Source of the DNA: Chlorobiota bacterium | Lineage (GTDB): Bacteria > Bacteroidota > Ignavibacteria > OLB7 | Assembly (NCBI GenBank): GCA_028287785.1 | Contig: JAQBOZ010000012.1 | Location: forward strand, 17,645-81,644 | Direction: 5' to 3' | DNA length: 64,000 nucleotides | In this document: one piece after another, positions 8,579-17,513 of the stretch | Layout: each line of letters begins with the position of its first letter | Position numbering within the stretch: position 1 is the stretch's first letter | Notes under the pieces: generated by a model | What the model was told of the DNA's origin: nothing | What the model saw: the letters and a program-made list of their open reading frames with translations, nothing else | Databases searched by the model: none | Made by a program: the position numbers and the translations under genes

Positions 8579-9574
8579 GTGCAGAGCAAACGCTTACGGG
8601 TACTCGTAACGTCGACGGCGGCATCCCCGTTTATCCGGGATGATGTGGAGATTCTTCGCCGGCACTTCGATGTCGATTTCTACATCGGCAGCGGCATCCC
8701 CGCGCTCTTCGCCAACCTCCGCCGCGCCTTCCGCGCCGATGTCACCCTCTGCTGGTTCGGATCGGTCTACGCCTTCTTCGCCGTGCTTGGCTCGCGGCTC
8801 GCGGGGAGGGAATCGATGATCATCCTCGGCGGCGTCGATGTGGCGCGGGAACCGGAAATCGGCTACGGCATCTGGCGGAGCCGGTGGAAAAGCGCGCTCC
8901 TTACGGCGGCGCTCCGCTGGACCGGCAGAATCTACGCGGTCGATCTCTCCCTCCGCGATACGCTCGAATCCTCCAGCGGCCGCCCCTGGCCCTCCATCCT
9001 CCCACTCCCCACCGGCTACGATCCCGCGCTCTGGAACCCGCCCGGACCAAAAGAGGATCTCGTCCTTCTGGTCGCCGGCTGCGACACGATGCAGCGCGCC
9101 AGGATCAAGGGGGTCGATCTCCTTATCGCCGCCGCGTCCAGGCTTCCCGGTCGGCGATTTCTCATCGTCGGCCTGAAGCCGGAGCTGATCGATCTCCTTC
9201 GTCCCGGCGCGCCGGCCAACGTCGGGTTCCTTCCGCCGACCCCGCGCCGGGATCTTCCGGCGCTCTATGGCAGGGCACGCATCTTCTGCCAGCCATCCCG
9301 TCGCGAGGGGCTTCCCAATGCGCTCTGCGAGGCGATGCTCTGCCGCTGCATCCCCGTGGGAACGGATGTTGGAGGGATACCCACCGCGATCGGGGATGCC
9401 GGGTTTATCGTGGAGCCGGAGAACCCGGAGGCGCTCGCCGATGCCATCGAACGGGGATTCGCCGCGCCTGAGCAACTCGGCGATGCCGCGCGCGCCAGAA
9501 TCGCCGCGAACTTCACGCTGACGCTCCGGGAAGTCCGGCTGGTGAATGCCATCACGGAGCTTGCCGATGCGTAG
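8579..9574 (+). CDS. Glycosyltransferase, GT4-type
   Basis: I choose the GTG at 8579 (VQSKRLRVLVTSTAASPF). The frame stays open upstream only through the terminator hairpin, where the sole alternative start is a TTG. The 331-residue protein has the two-domain GT-B plan. The N-terminal half is an acceptor-binding domain. The C-terminal half has the nucleotide-sugar signature CQPSRREGLPNALCEAMLC with the EGLPNALCEAM core, followed by GGIPTAIGDAG and PENPEALADAI. Such retaining enzymes add a sugar from a nucleotide-sugar donor to a growing polysaccharide at the cytoplasmic membrane face. It is the first gene of the 8.6-14.7 kb operon and overlaps the flippase gene by 8 bases. Confidence 0.88.
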   Translation: MQSKRLRVLVTSTAASPFIRDDVEILRRHFDVDFYIGSGIPALFANLRRAFRADVTLCWFGSVYAFFAVLGSRLAGRESMIILGGVDVAREPEIGYGIWRSRWKSALLTAALRWTGRIYAVDLSLRDTLESSSGRPWPSILPLPTGYDPALWNPPGPKEDLVLLVAGCDTMQRARIKGVDLLIAAASRLPGRRFLIVGLKPELIDLLRPGAPANVGFLPPTPRRDLPALYGRARIFCQPSRREGLPNALCEAMLCRCIPVGTDVGGIPTAIGDAGFIVEPENPEALADAIERGFAAPEQLGDAARARIAANFTLTLREVRLVNAITELADA

Positions 9575-10961
9575 GATATCGGCCAACGCAGGGCTCATCT
9601 TCCTTGGCGATGCCGCCGCCCGCGCGCTCGGCTTCTTCACCACGATCCACCTTGCCGCGGAGATGGGGAAGGAGGGATACGGCATGGTCACCGTCGGCTT
9701 CGCGATCCTCTCCTACGCGCTCTGGTTCTCCGATCTCGGGCTCGGCACGCTCGGGACCAGGGAGATGGCGCGGCCGGAGGAGGAGCGGGAGTTCAGCCCC
9801 GGCGATATCTTCGCCTCCCGGCTCATCCTCGGCATCATCATTCTTATTGCGTCGTATCCGATTGTCCTTGCCATCTATGGCAGGGTGGGTAGAACCTTCT
9901 ACATCTGGTTCCTCTTCGCGATCATCCCCTACGCATTCTCACTGGAATGGTACTATCAGGGGAAACAGAGGTTTATCCCGTTTACCATTTCCCGCTTCAT
10001 CGCCTCCGCGATCTACTTCGCGGTGGTCTTCAACGTTGTGAAAGGGGAATACTTCTGGGGGCTTGTTCCGGGGAGCTACACGCTGGCAACGCTTGTCGCG
10101 GCCTTTGTTCTCATCTTCTGCAAAAAGGAACGCTTCTCCTTCGAGGGATTCTCGCCGGGCAGGTTCTTCGCCGCCATCCGGAGCGCCGCGGTGATCGGCA
10201 TCGGCGGGATTCTGGCGCAGTCGGTGCAGCTTCTTCCGCCGCTGGTGCTGGGAGCGGGCGGATTGGGAGAACCGATACGGGAGGCCGGCGTGCTGGGGGC
10301 GGCGCTGAAAATAATCTTCGTGATCCTGATCATCGATCGCGTCTTCGCCACGGTCTTTCTCCCTGCCATCACGCGACTCTGGAGCGCCAACCGCGCCGAG
10401 GCCGAGCGGAGCCTCGAGCGCGTGCTTCGCCTGGTGATCGTCCTCGGCTTCGGGATCGGAACGGTGCTGACGATTCATGCCACGGAGGTGATGCGGCTGA
10501 TCTATACATCGAGCTATGCCGATGGCGGCCCCACGCTCGCCATCCTGAGCTGGTTCGGCGTGGCGACCCTCGTCAACTCCATCTTCTCCTTCGGCCTGAT
10601 CGGCACCGGCCATGAGCGCGAGTATTTTCGCGCGACCGTGATCGGCGGAATCGCCACGCTGCTCCTGACCTTCCCCCTGATTCATCTCTTCGGGCTGACC
10701 GGCGCCGCGCTGGCGATCGTCGGGAGCGAGATCTGCCTTGTCGCCCTTACCTACGCCGCGTTCCGGCGTCGCGTGAAGGTCCGATTCATCCGCGCGCTGG
10801 CGATAGCGATTCTCACGGCCGCGGGGGTCATCCTCGCGGCGCACTATCTCCCGGTCAGTGCCCTTCCGTTCCTGCCACTGACCGGCATCACCTTCCTCGC
10901 CGCGACGTGGGGGCTTGGCGCCTTCAGTCGCGAGGATATCCTCTGGGTGATCAAACGATGA
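9567..10961 (+). CDS. Polysaccharide flippase (Wzx-like)
   Basis: The ATG at 9567 overlaps the stop of the glycosyltransferase gene (ATGCGTAG), which argues for translational coupling; an upstream ATG at 9546 is inside the previous gene and less likely. The 464-residue protein is a string of about 12-14 membrane helices. It begins ISANAGLIFLGDAAARALGFF, the usual N-terminus of polysaccharide-biosynthesis (RfbX/Wzx, MOP superfamily) proteins, and contains EWYYQGKQRF, the W(Y)YQG motif common in the family. It would flip lipid-linked oligosaccharide from cytoplasm to periplasm. It is one of two flippase-type genes in the window; the other is the fragment at 1-714. Confidence 0.9.
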   Translation: MRRISANAGLIFLGDAAARALGFFTTIHLAAEMGKEGYGMVTVGFAILSYALWFSDLGLGTLGTREMARPEEEREFSPGDIFASRLILGIIILIASYPIVLAIYGRVGRTFYIWFLFAIIPYAFSLEWYYQGKQRFIPFTISRFIASAIYFAVVFNVVKGEYFWGLVPGSYTLATLVAAFVLIFCKKERFSFEGFSPGRFFAAIRSAAVIGIGGILAQSVQLLPPLVLGAGGLGEPIREAGVLGAALKIIFVILIIDRVFATVFLPAITRLWSANRAEAERSLERVLRLVIVLGFGIGTVLTIHATEVMRLIYTSSYADGGPTLAILSWFGVATLVNSIFSFGLIGTGHEREYFRATVIGGIATLLLTFPLIHLFGLTGAALAIVGSEICLVALTYAAFRRRVKVRFIRALAIAILTAAGVILAAHYLPVSALPFLPLTGITFLAATWGLGAFSREDILWVIKR

Positions 10962-12508
10962 ACGCACGGCTGACAATCGGCGTGGTCTCTCCGGGACCGG
11001 GATGGCGGATCATCCTGGGACAGCTCGGCGTGGCGTGGGAGCGCATCTCCCGCTGGGACGCCGTCACCCCCGGACAGTACAGCGCGATCCTCGTCAACGC
11101 GCCGCTGGATGATGATCAGATCGGCTCGATCGACCGCTACATCCGCGACGGCGGCGCGGTGCTGGATGCCGGACACTTCCTGCCGAGGATCGATCGCGGA
11201 GCATTCACCCGCGCGTCGATCGGCTCGATAGCCCCCGCTTCCGGCGACGACATCTTCCGCGATGTCTGGCTTGCCGATATCCACGCCACGGTTCTCCGCC
11301 ACAACGCGGCCGGACACATGGGAGGGCTGGTGTATCTTGCCACGTTCGGCGACGGCCGCATCGCCCACGTCCCGCTCGATGCCGATGCGTTGATGAGCGA
11401 CAGGCGTTCCGGGCGGAAACGGTTCTATCTCCCCGGCGGGAACGACCCGAGCGAGATCACCGCGCGCGTATCGAAGGGGGAGATCAGGAAGATCATCGGC
11501 ATCGCGCTCCGCTGGCTCCATACCGATCGCGGCCTTCCCTACGTTCATCTTCACGATTTCCCCGGCCGGCTCGATTCCCTCTTCTGCTACCGGATCGACA
11601 GCGACTACGGAACGCGCGGGCAGATCGATGAGCTCTACCGCGTGGCGCGCCAGCACGAGATGCGGCTGACATGGTTCCTCCACGTGGAGGCGCACAGGGA
11701 ATGGCTGGATCGTTTCAACGACTTCCAGGAGCAGGAGATCGGCGTTCACTGCTTCCGTCACCGGACGTTCGGGAGCTACGAGGAGAACCGCGCAAATATC
11801 TCCGAGGCCATGTGGCATCTGAAGCGCGAGGGAATTCCGTTCGATGGGTTCGCCGCCCCCAACGGCTTCTGGAACCGCCCGCTCCAGCGCGCCATCGATG
11901 ATCTCGGCTTCCTCTACTCCTCCGAGTTCTCCCTCGATTACGACAACCTCCCCTGCCATCCGCCGATGCCCGGCGGGTTCGCGTCGGCGCTTCAGGTTCC
12001 GGTACATCCCGTCTGCATCGGCAGCCTCCTCCGCGTCAAGGCATCCGGTGGCGCGATGAAGAGCTATTTTCGATGGATGATCGATCGAAAACTTCAGACG
12101 TCGGAGCCGGCCATGCTCTATCATCATCCGGGCCACGAGCATTTCGAGGTGATGGGAGATACGTTTGCCCACGTCCGCGAGCTCGGCATCCCCAACATGA
12201 CCCTCTCGGCCTACGCGCGCTGGTGGCGCGCCCGAAGCGCCGTCCGGTTCAACGCGCAACTGACCGGCGATGAACTCTCCACAACCGCGACCGGCGATCT
12301 CACCGGCGTGGCGATCGCCGTGGAGCGCGACGCCGGGAGCTACGGATTTCCCGATATCGGCCGGCCGTCACGTCTCGACGATATCGCATGGATACACCGG
12401 AGGGGACGCGGGGTTGCGATGCCTGAGGATATCGGCCGCGTGCGACGATTCAGCCTGCTGGCGCTCCGCCATGCCATCGAGGATTATAATTCGCGAGTTC
12501 GCCAATGA
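10958..12508 (+). CDS. NodB-like polysaccharide deacetylase with an N-terminal GATase-like domain
   Basis: The ATG at 10958 shares ATGA with the flippase stop. Residues 1 to about 190 look like a small Rossmann/GATase1-like domain (YSAILVNAPLDDDQIGSI, RYIRDGGAVLDAGHFL). From about residue 205 the NodB fold follows: FCYRIDSDYGT supplies the acidic metal ligand pair, GVHCFRHRTF supplies the HxxxH metal ligands, GFAAPNGFWN fits the third motif and MLYHHPGHE the His motif. Such enzymes remove acetyl groups from N-acetyl-sugars using Zn or a similar metal. With a UDP-GlcNAc epimerase in the same operon, a HexNAc-containing surface polymer is the likely substrate. No signal peptide is seen, so a lipid-linked precursor in the cytoplasm may be modified; this is inference. 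Confidence 0.8.
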   Translation: MNARLTIGVVSPGPGWRIILGQLGVAWERISRWDAVTPGQYSAILVNAPLDDDQIGSIDRYIRDGGAVLDAGHFLPRIDRGAFTRASIGSIAPASGDDIFRDVWLADIHATVLRHNAAGHMGGLVYLATFGDGRIAHVPLDADALMSDRRSGRKRFYLPGGNDPSEITARVSKGEIRKIIGIALRWLHTDRGLPYVHLHDFPGRLDSLFCYRIDSDYGTRGQIDELYRVARQHEMRLTWFLHVEAHREWLDRFNDFQEQEIGVHCFRHRTFGSYEENRANISEAMWHLKREGIPFDGFAAPNGFWNRPLQRAIDDLGFLYSSEFSLDYDNLPCHPPMPGGFASALQVPVHPVCIGSLLRVKASGGAMKSYFRWMIDRKLQTSEPAMLYHHPGHEHFEVMGDTFAHVRELGIPNMTLSAYARWWRARSAVRFNAQLTGDELSTTATGDLTGVAIAVERDAGSYGFPDIGRPSRLDDIAWIHRRGRGVAMPEDIGRVRRFSLLALRHAIEDYNSRVRQ

Positions 12509-13539
12509 GAGTCTCCATGATCGCCCCGCACAGCGTCACGATGGTTCGCGGCGGCCCCTGGGTGCAGGCGCTCCAGACTGCGCGCTATCTTCCCGATTAC
12601 GGCGTGGATGTGGATCTTTTCAACCCGTGGACCGAGTATCCCCCCGGCGCGTTCGATCTGGCCCATATCTTCGGAGCCAGCCTGATCACGTACGACATCG
12701 CGATGCGGCTCCATCAGTTCCAGCGCAGGTTCGTGGTCTCGTCGATCTTCTACACGATGCGATCGCCGGGATTCATACGGCTTACGCGGCGGATGGAGGG
12801 GATGGCGAAGCGCGTCTTCAGCGGCATCTGGACCGATTACTCCATGACCGCGAAGGTCTGCGAACTGGGAAATGCCGTGCTGCCGAACACATCGGATGAG
12901 GGTCGGCTGATCGAGCGGGGAATGGAGATCGATGCGGGGAAGATCACGATGATCCCGAACGGCGTTGAAGAGCGCTTTGCCGATGCCGATCCCGGCCTGT
13001 TCGTAAAGACCCACGGGCTGCGCGATTTCATCCTCTGCGTCGGGCATATCGGCTCGGCCCGGAAGAACGTGCTGGCGCTGATCAACGCGCTGGCGAAGAT
13101 CGATCATCCGGCGGTGATCATCGGTCAGGTGCATCACAACAGCTACTCCCGGCAGTGCCTGGCGGCGGCGGCGAAGAACCGGAACATCACGATCATCGAA
13201 GGGCTCGCCAACGACTCACCGATGCTGGCCTCGGCATACGCGGCGTGCGATCTCTTCACCCTCCCATCGCTCTTCGAGACGCCCGGCATCGCGGCGCTGG
13301 AGGCGGGGCTGGCGGGGGCGAAGGTATCGATCACGAAATACGGCGGGACGCGGGAGTATTTTCTGGACTATGCCGATTACGTGGAGCCTTCCTCCGTGGC
13401 ATCGATCGCCGGGGGGATCGAGCGGGGGCTGAACCGTCCGAAGACCGATGCGCTCCGCGAGAGGATTCACCGGGAATATCTCTGGCGGCGCGTGGCGGAG
13501 AAGACCGCGGCGGTCTACCGGAATGTCCTGGGGACGTAG
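12505..13539 (+). CDS. Glycosyltransferase, GT4-type
   Basis: The start overlaps the deacetylase stop by four bases (ATGA). The protein of 344 residues is a GT-B fold enzyme. The N-terminus MRVSMIAPHSVTMVRGGPWVQA has the glycine pair of the acceptor domain. The linker ITMIPNGVEERFAD is the classic 'PNGVD' element. The C-terminal domain has CVGHIGSARKNVLALI, then a SLFETPGIAALEAGLAG segment with the E-x7-E donor signature (variant). It should transfer a sugar to the lipid-linked intermediate made by this operon. Donor and linkage cannot be inferred. Confidence 0.88.
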   Translation: MRVSMIAPHSVTMVRGGPWVQALQTARYLPDYGVDVDLFNPWTEYPPGAFDLAHIFGASLITYDIAMRLHQFQRRFVVSSIFYTMRSPGFIRLTRRMEGMAKRVFSGIWTDYSMTAKVCELGNAVLPNTSDEGRLIERGMEIDAGKITMIPNGVEERFADADPGLFVKTHGLRDFILCVGHIGSARKNVLALINALAKIDHPAVIIGQVHHNSYSRQCLAAAAKNRNITIIEGLANDSPMLASAYAACDLFTLPSLFETPGIAALEAGLAGAKVSITKYGGTREYFLDYADYVEPSSVASIAGGIERGLNRPKTDALRERIHREYLWRRVAEKTAAVYRNVLGT

Positions 13540-14700
13540 GTGCAATCGCGGATCTCCGGCATGCCGGTCATCGATCAGTCAAACCAAATCAATCAGACCG
13601 TGCAGCGCATTCTCGTGGTGATGGGCACCCGCCCCGATGTCGTGAAACTTGCCCCCGTGGTACACGCGCTTCGTCGCGCCGGCGACCGCTTCGATACGCG
13701 CGTCCTCTTCACATCGCAGCACCGCGATCTGGCCGCGTCGATGATCGACTACTTCGGCGTCCACCCGGATCACGATCTGGATATCATGACCGCGGGACAG
13801 TCCCCGTCCGGCATCGCCGCCCGTCTTCCCGGCCTGCTGGATGATCTCTACCAGGCGGAGCGTCCCGACCGCGTGATCGTGCTGGGAGATACAACCTCGG
13901 CGATGGCGGCGGCGATGGCGGCATTCCACCGGAGGATCTCCGTGGCGCATGTGGAGGCCGGGCTGCGGACCGGCTCGCGCTACAATCCCTTTCCCGAGGA
14001 GATGAACCGCCGTCTGATCACCCAGCTTGCCGATCTCCATTTCGCGGCCACGGAGGCCAACCGGGCGAACCTGCTGCGCGAGAACATCAGCCCCGAAAGC
14101 ATTCACATCACCGGCAACCCGGTGATCGACGCGCTGGGACATATCCTGAACGATCCGGCCGCCGCCCCGCCGCGCCGGGCATCGGAGATTCTGGCGCGGG
14201 GGAACAGGATCATCCTTCTGACCACGCACCGCAGGGAGAATTTCGGCGAGGCGCAGCGGGCGATCTTCGCGGCCATCGGCGCGATCGTGGAGGAGCATGA
14301 AGATGTGGAAGTGATCTTTCCGGTGCATCCGAATCCCGCCGTGGCGGAGGCGATCGCCGAGTGGCTTCCGGCGCATCCGAGAATCCATCGCATCGAGCCG
14401 CTCGATTATCCGGCGTTCATCCGCCTTCTCTCGCTGGCTCATCTGGTCCTCAGCGATTCCGGCGGATTGCAGGAGGAGGCCCCCGCGCTCGGCCGGCCGC
14501 TGCTGGTTCTCCGCACCACCACCGAACGCCGCGAGGCGGTCGATGCCGGCGCCGCGCTGCTGGCCGGCGTGGATGAGGAGGCGATCGTGCGTCATGCGCG
14601 CCATCTGCTGACCGATGCCGATGCGTACGCGGCGATGGCGGTCCCCCGGTTTCCGTTCGGCGCCGGAGGCGCCGCGGATCGGATCGTGGAACTGCTGTGA
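13540..14700 (+). CDS. wecB: UDP-N-acetylglucosamine 2-epimerase (non-hydrolysing)
   Basis: This 386-residue protein carries all WecB/MnaA landmarks: MGTRPDVVKLAPVV, HVEAGLRTG, PEEMNRRLI, ITGNPVIDAL, TTHRRENFG and SDSGGLQEEAP. It interconverts UDP-GlcNAc and UDP-ManNAc in the cytosol and so feeds ManNAc or ManNAcA into surface polysaccharide. The first motif is normally GTRPE; here it is GTRPD, a conservative change. The GTG at 13540 directly follows the previous stop, with CTGGGGA upstream. An ATG at 13561 or a GTG at 13600 are possible later starts, because the first 20 residues are not conserved. It is the last gene of the operon; tandem palindromic repeats follow 39 bases later. Confidence 0.93.
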   Translation: MQSRISGMPVIDQSNQINQTVQRILVVMGTRPDVVKLAPVVHALRRAGDRFDTRVLFTSQHRDLAASMIDYFGVHPDHDLDIMTAGQSPSGIAARLPGLLDDLYQAERPDRVIVLGDTTSAMAAAMAAFHRRISVAHVEAGLRTGSRYNPFPEEMNRRLITQLADLHFAATEANRANLLRENISPESIHITGNPVIDALGHILNDPAAAPPRRASEILARGNRIILLTTHRRENFGEAQRAIFAAIGAIVEEHEDVEVIFPVHPNPAVAEAIAEWLPAHPRIHRIEPLDYPAFIRLLSLAHLVLSDSGGLQEEAPALGRPLLVLRTTTERREAVDAGAALLAGVDEEAIVRHARHLLTDADAYAAMAVPRFPFGAGGAADRIVELL

Positions 14701-14738
14701 TAAGAACGTGTCGTTGATTGTTAAACGATACGTTGTTT

Positions 14739-14781
14739 GTCGGGGCAGGTTTGTCGGGGCAGGTTTCAAACCTGCCCCGAC
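14739..14781. repeat. GTTT-N-AAAC palindrome with duplicated left arm
   Basis: The 14-base arm GTCGGGGCAGGTTT occurs twice in direct tandem (14739-14752, 14753-14766). One base then separates it from its perfect complement (14768-14781). It matches the palindrome after hutU in size and design and may terminate the wecB transcript or the convergent OmpA gene. There is no T-run. Confidence 0.75.
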
Positions 14782-14816
14782 TGCGACAACTGACTACAAC
14801 TACGCTCTATCTTCCA

Positions 14817-16817
14817 CTACCGTCCCGGAACCACCTCGATCACGACCGTCCGGTTGTAGAAGCGCTGCTCCGGCAGCGTGTTGTTGAACGGCGAGCGCCG
14901 CTCGTCCTCGCCGAAACCGTAGGTATCGAACGTGACGTTCTTTCCGGCCTTCGTCAGCTCGCGGGTCAGAATCCGCTGGGCTTCCTCGGAACGGCCCTGC
15001 GAGAGCTTGGTGTTGTATTCAGGCTCGCCGGTAACGTCGGTGTGGCCGTGAATGATCACCGAGGCGCCATTGGGAATGGCGGGCGCCACCGTCTGCGTCA
15101 GGAATGTCTCGTAGGTCTGCACCGTCTTGGAATCATCGAACTCGAAGAGGATCGAGTAGCGATTTGCCACCTGCGTCTCCCCCTCGTCCCCATGAACCAG
15201 ACGGAACTCCCTGCTTGCCGAGCTGGTGCTCTTGCCGTCACGACCCAGGATCGTCACCTTGGCGTCGTAGCGGGCATCGCTGCGGGAGCCGAGGAGCTGC
15301 TTCGAGTTGAGGCGGGCGGTGTTGGTGCCGCTGTACGGGCCGAACGTCTGCGTATTCGCCGTGCCGCGCTCGGTGACATCGACGCTCCATGAGATCATGT
15401 CGGAGCGGGTCGGGACGGTGATCACGATATCGTTGTCGATCGGCTCATCCTGAACGGAGCTGATGTTCACCGGCTGCATGATATCGGCCGGCGTCCCCTC
15501 GATCTCCACCCGGTAATTCTCGGCATCAACCAGCTTCTTGTCCTCACCCTGCGCGTTGCCGGAGCCCGACTTGTGGCCCGGCATGGCGCGCCCGTCGGTC
15601 TTGATCCGTGCCGCGTCGATGCCGAATGTCGAGACGAGATAATCGCGCACCTTGTCGGCCATCTTTTTGCCGGTGGCGGCATCGCCGTTGGCGGAGCCGG
15701 TCAGCTTGATCGTGGCGGACGGGTTCTTCCTGAGGCGATCGGCGAAGATGTTCATCACCTGATAGTACACCTCCATCTGACGGCGCGAGCGGACCTGCGT
15801 GGCATCGGTGCCGCCGGTTTCCACGGTCGGCCGGATAAGCTGGTCCTCGCGGAACGTGGCCGCATCGGCCGTGGAGATGGTCTTGTAGCGCGACGGGATC
15901 TCCGTGGAGCCGGCATCGAAGAAGATATAGTTCCGCAGCGGGAAGGTCTCGTTCAGCTTGCGGCTTTCGGTGACCACATTCGGGGCGCGGAGCGCGAACT
16001 CCGGCGCCGGGCCGTTGGTATCCTCGACGATCGGCCTGCCGGCCTCCACGCCGTACTTCGCCTGCACGCCGATACGGATGGTGTTCAGGCCGTACTTGTT
16101 GCTGTTGCCGGCGGGCACATCCAGCAGATCCTGCGAGATATGGAACTGCGCGAACGGCGTGATGATGACCTGCGAGGCCGCGTGATAATCGTGCAGCGGG
16201 ATATCATAGCCAAGCCCCGCCTGCGCGCCGGTGACAAAGCTCCTGATGTTGGCGAAATCGCCCTTGCTCGTCACCGGAGTGGTCGGGTTGGCGTCGTCAT
16301 TGTAGGAGTAGTCATACCCCTTCGAGAGGAGAAGCCGGAAGCTCGGGCCCACTGTGAAGTGAAGGAGTTGCAGCCCCAGGTTGATCCGCAGGTTCGGCTC
16401 GATCGTGAAGTAGCCGACGCGGGCGGTGAGCTTCTCCGCGGTGCGGCCGCTGGTGCTTCCGTTCTTGGTGTCGAAGATCACCCCGCGGCTGTCATAGCCG
16501 AACATCACATTTCCGCCGAGCAGCTTGCCGTTGTTGTACTCGATGATCCCGCCAAGCGCCAGCGCCAGCCCGTTTCCGGCATCGAACCCGGTGGTAACAG
16601 CCACGCTCGTGTCGGCCGTTCCAAGGCTGTGAAGCGCCCCGGAGAAGAGATTGATGTTTACGCCGCCGTACAGCCCGTACCACCATCCGCTCCAGTGGTC
16701 CCAGTGCGCCCATCGGTCGGCGGTTTCCTGTGCCCTGGCCACGGGCGATGCGGTTGCGATCAGCGCCAGCAACGACGCGGTGAGCACAGCACGAAGGATG
16801 CTGCCAGATTTCTTCAT
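14817..16817 (-). CDS. OmpA-family outer-membrane protein with two OmpA-like domains
   Basis: The signal peptide is MKKSGSILRAVLTASLLALIATASPVARA|Q. Residues about 35-260 are rich in alternating aromatic/hydrophobic strands (GWWYGLYGGVNINLF, FTVGPSFRLLLSKGYDY) and probably form an outer-membrane barrel. Two OmpA-like segments follow. The first (YIFFDAGSTEIPSRY ... IKLTGSANGD) spans about residues 300-430. The second (YSILFEFDDSKTVQTYE ... IIHGHTDVTGEPEYNTKLSQGRSEEAQ, ending YNRTVVIEV) is at the C-terminus and has the usual peptidoglycan-binding signature. The protein likely links the outer membrane to the cell wall. It is convergent with the polysaccharide operon and stands alone on its strand. 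Confidence 0.88.
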   Translation of the reverse strand: MKKSGSILRAVLTASLLALIATASPVARAQETADRWAHWDHWSGWWYGLYGGVNINLFSGALHSLGTADTSVAVTTGFDAGNGLALALGGIIEYNNGKLLGGNVMFGYDSRGVIFDTKNGSTSGRTAEKLTARVGYFTIEPNLRINLGLQLLHFTVGPSFRLLLSKGYDYSYNDDANPTTPVTSKGDFANIRSFVTGAQAGLGYDIPLHDYHAASQVIITPFAQFHISQDLLDVPAGNSNKYGLNTIRIGVQAKYGVEAGRPIVEDTNGPAPEFALRAPNVVTESRKLNETFPLRNYIFFDAGSTEIPSRYKTISTADAATFREDQLIRPTVETGGTDATQVRSRRQMEVYYQVMNIFADRLRKNPSATIKLTGSANGDAATGKKMADKVRDYLVSTFGIDAARIKTDGRAMPGHKSGSGNAQGEDKKLVDAENYRVEIEGTPADIMQPVNISSVQDEPIDNDIVITVPTRSDMISWSVDVTERGTANTQTFGPYSGTNTARLNSKQLLGSRSDARYDAKVTILGRDGKSTSSASREFRLVHGDEGETQVANRYSILFEFDDSKTVQTYETFLTQTVAPAIPNGASVIIHGHTDVTGEPEYNTKLSQGRSEEAQRILTRELTKAGKNVTFDTYGFGEDERRSPFNNTLPEQRFYNRTVVIEVVPGR

Positions 16818-17513
16818 GAATCCCCCTTGTCTCTATGAAATAAATATGAGATTCGAATTCCTTGAAACTTCAGATATGCACTATTGATTCTCTTCGCCGG
16901 AACGGTTCGTGGCATCGATCGCGAGGATCTCCGTTCAGGCTGTGACTGCCGCGAATATAGGCCACGCGCGGCTTTGTGGCGGCAGAGTAAAACGTGAGGA
17001 GAAGTATAGCCGGAAGGTAGGGAGACGCCGGACCGAGCGCGCCGTAACGCGCCGGCGATCGTTCCCATCGCGATCCGCGGGGAGTCCAGGCTGGCAGGAG
17101 CGATATTCCCCGACGGTGAGAAGGGGTGAAATCAATGATCGTGACTCAGTTTGGGATGCTGTGGATGATGCTCAGTGTCATATCCGGCATCCGTCTTCCC
17201 AGCCCCATCGGGGCGTACCGGTTGCAGCATCGCCACGCCTCCCATGATTCCACGCTCCAGAGGAGCGTGCCATTCTTCTCTTCATGGATGCGAGGATGGT
17301 ACGCTCCGATGGAGCTTGTGTGGGAAACGGAGGTATCGTTGCTACAACCGGCACGCTCCTGACGGAGCTTGAAGAGTGATAAGGAAATTGCGCTCGACGA
17401 TCGTTCGGCAGATCGGAGGAGGGATACACATTGAGTCACTACCGAATCAACGGCTCCGTTGAAAAGGCCCTGAAGTCCGAACAGGTGACTGGGGCGAAAG
17501 CTCGTCCGCGCCG
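16818..17513. other. Intergenic region with dispersed repeat
   Basis: These 696 bases lie between two minus-strand genes. I find no convincing coding frame. The part nearest the OmpA gene should hold its promoter. The part at 17200-17365 is a repeat element described separately. No T-rich terminator for the upstream BTAD-ATPase gene is evident. Confidence 0.5.
17200..17365. repeat. Dispersed repeat with inverted arms (CCCATCGGGGCG family)
   Basis: The element starts with AGCCCCATCGGGGCG. An inverted pair CCGGTTGCAGCA (17218-17229) and TGCTACAACCGG (17340-17351, one mismatch) follows, with CACGCTCC/GGAGCGTG mini-palindromes inside. A related copy lies at 50255-50345 (CCCATCGGGGCGAATCAGTTG). 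It does not code for a transposase and looks like a REP- or MITE-like sequence. Confidence 0.55.

Noticed and set aside
6634..8589. Long open frame antisense to hutU
   Set aside because: It mirrors a certain gene; long antisense frames are expected in GC-rich DNA with strong third-base bias. The translation has no domain or signal and is rich in Arg/Gly/His/Asp.
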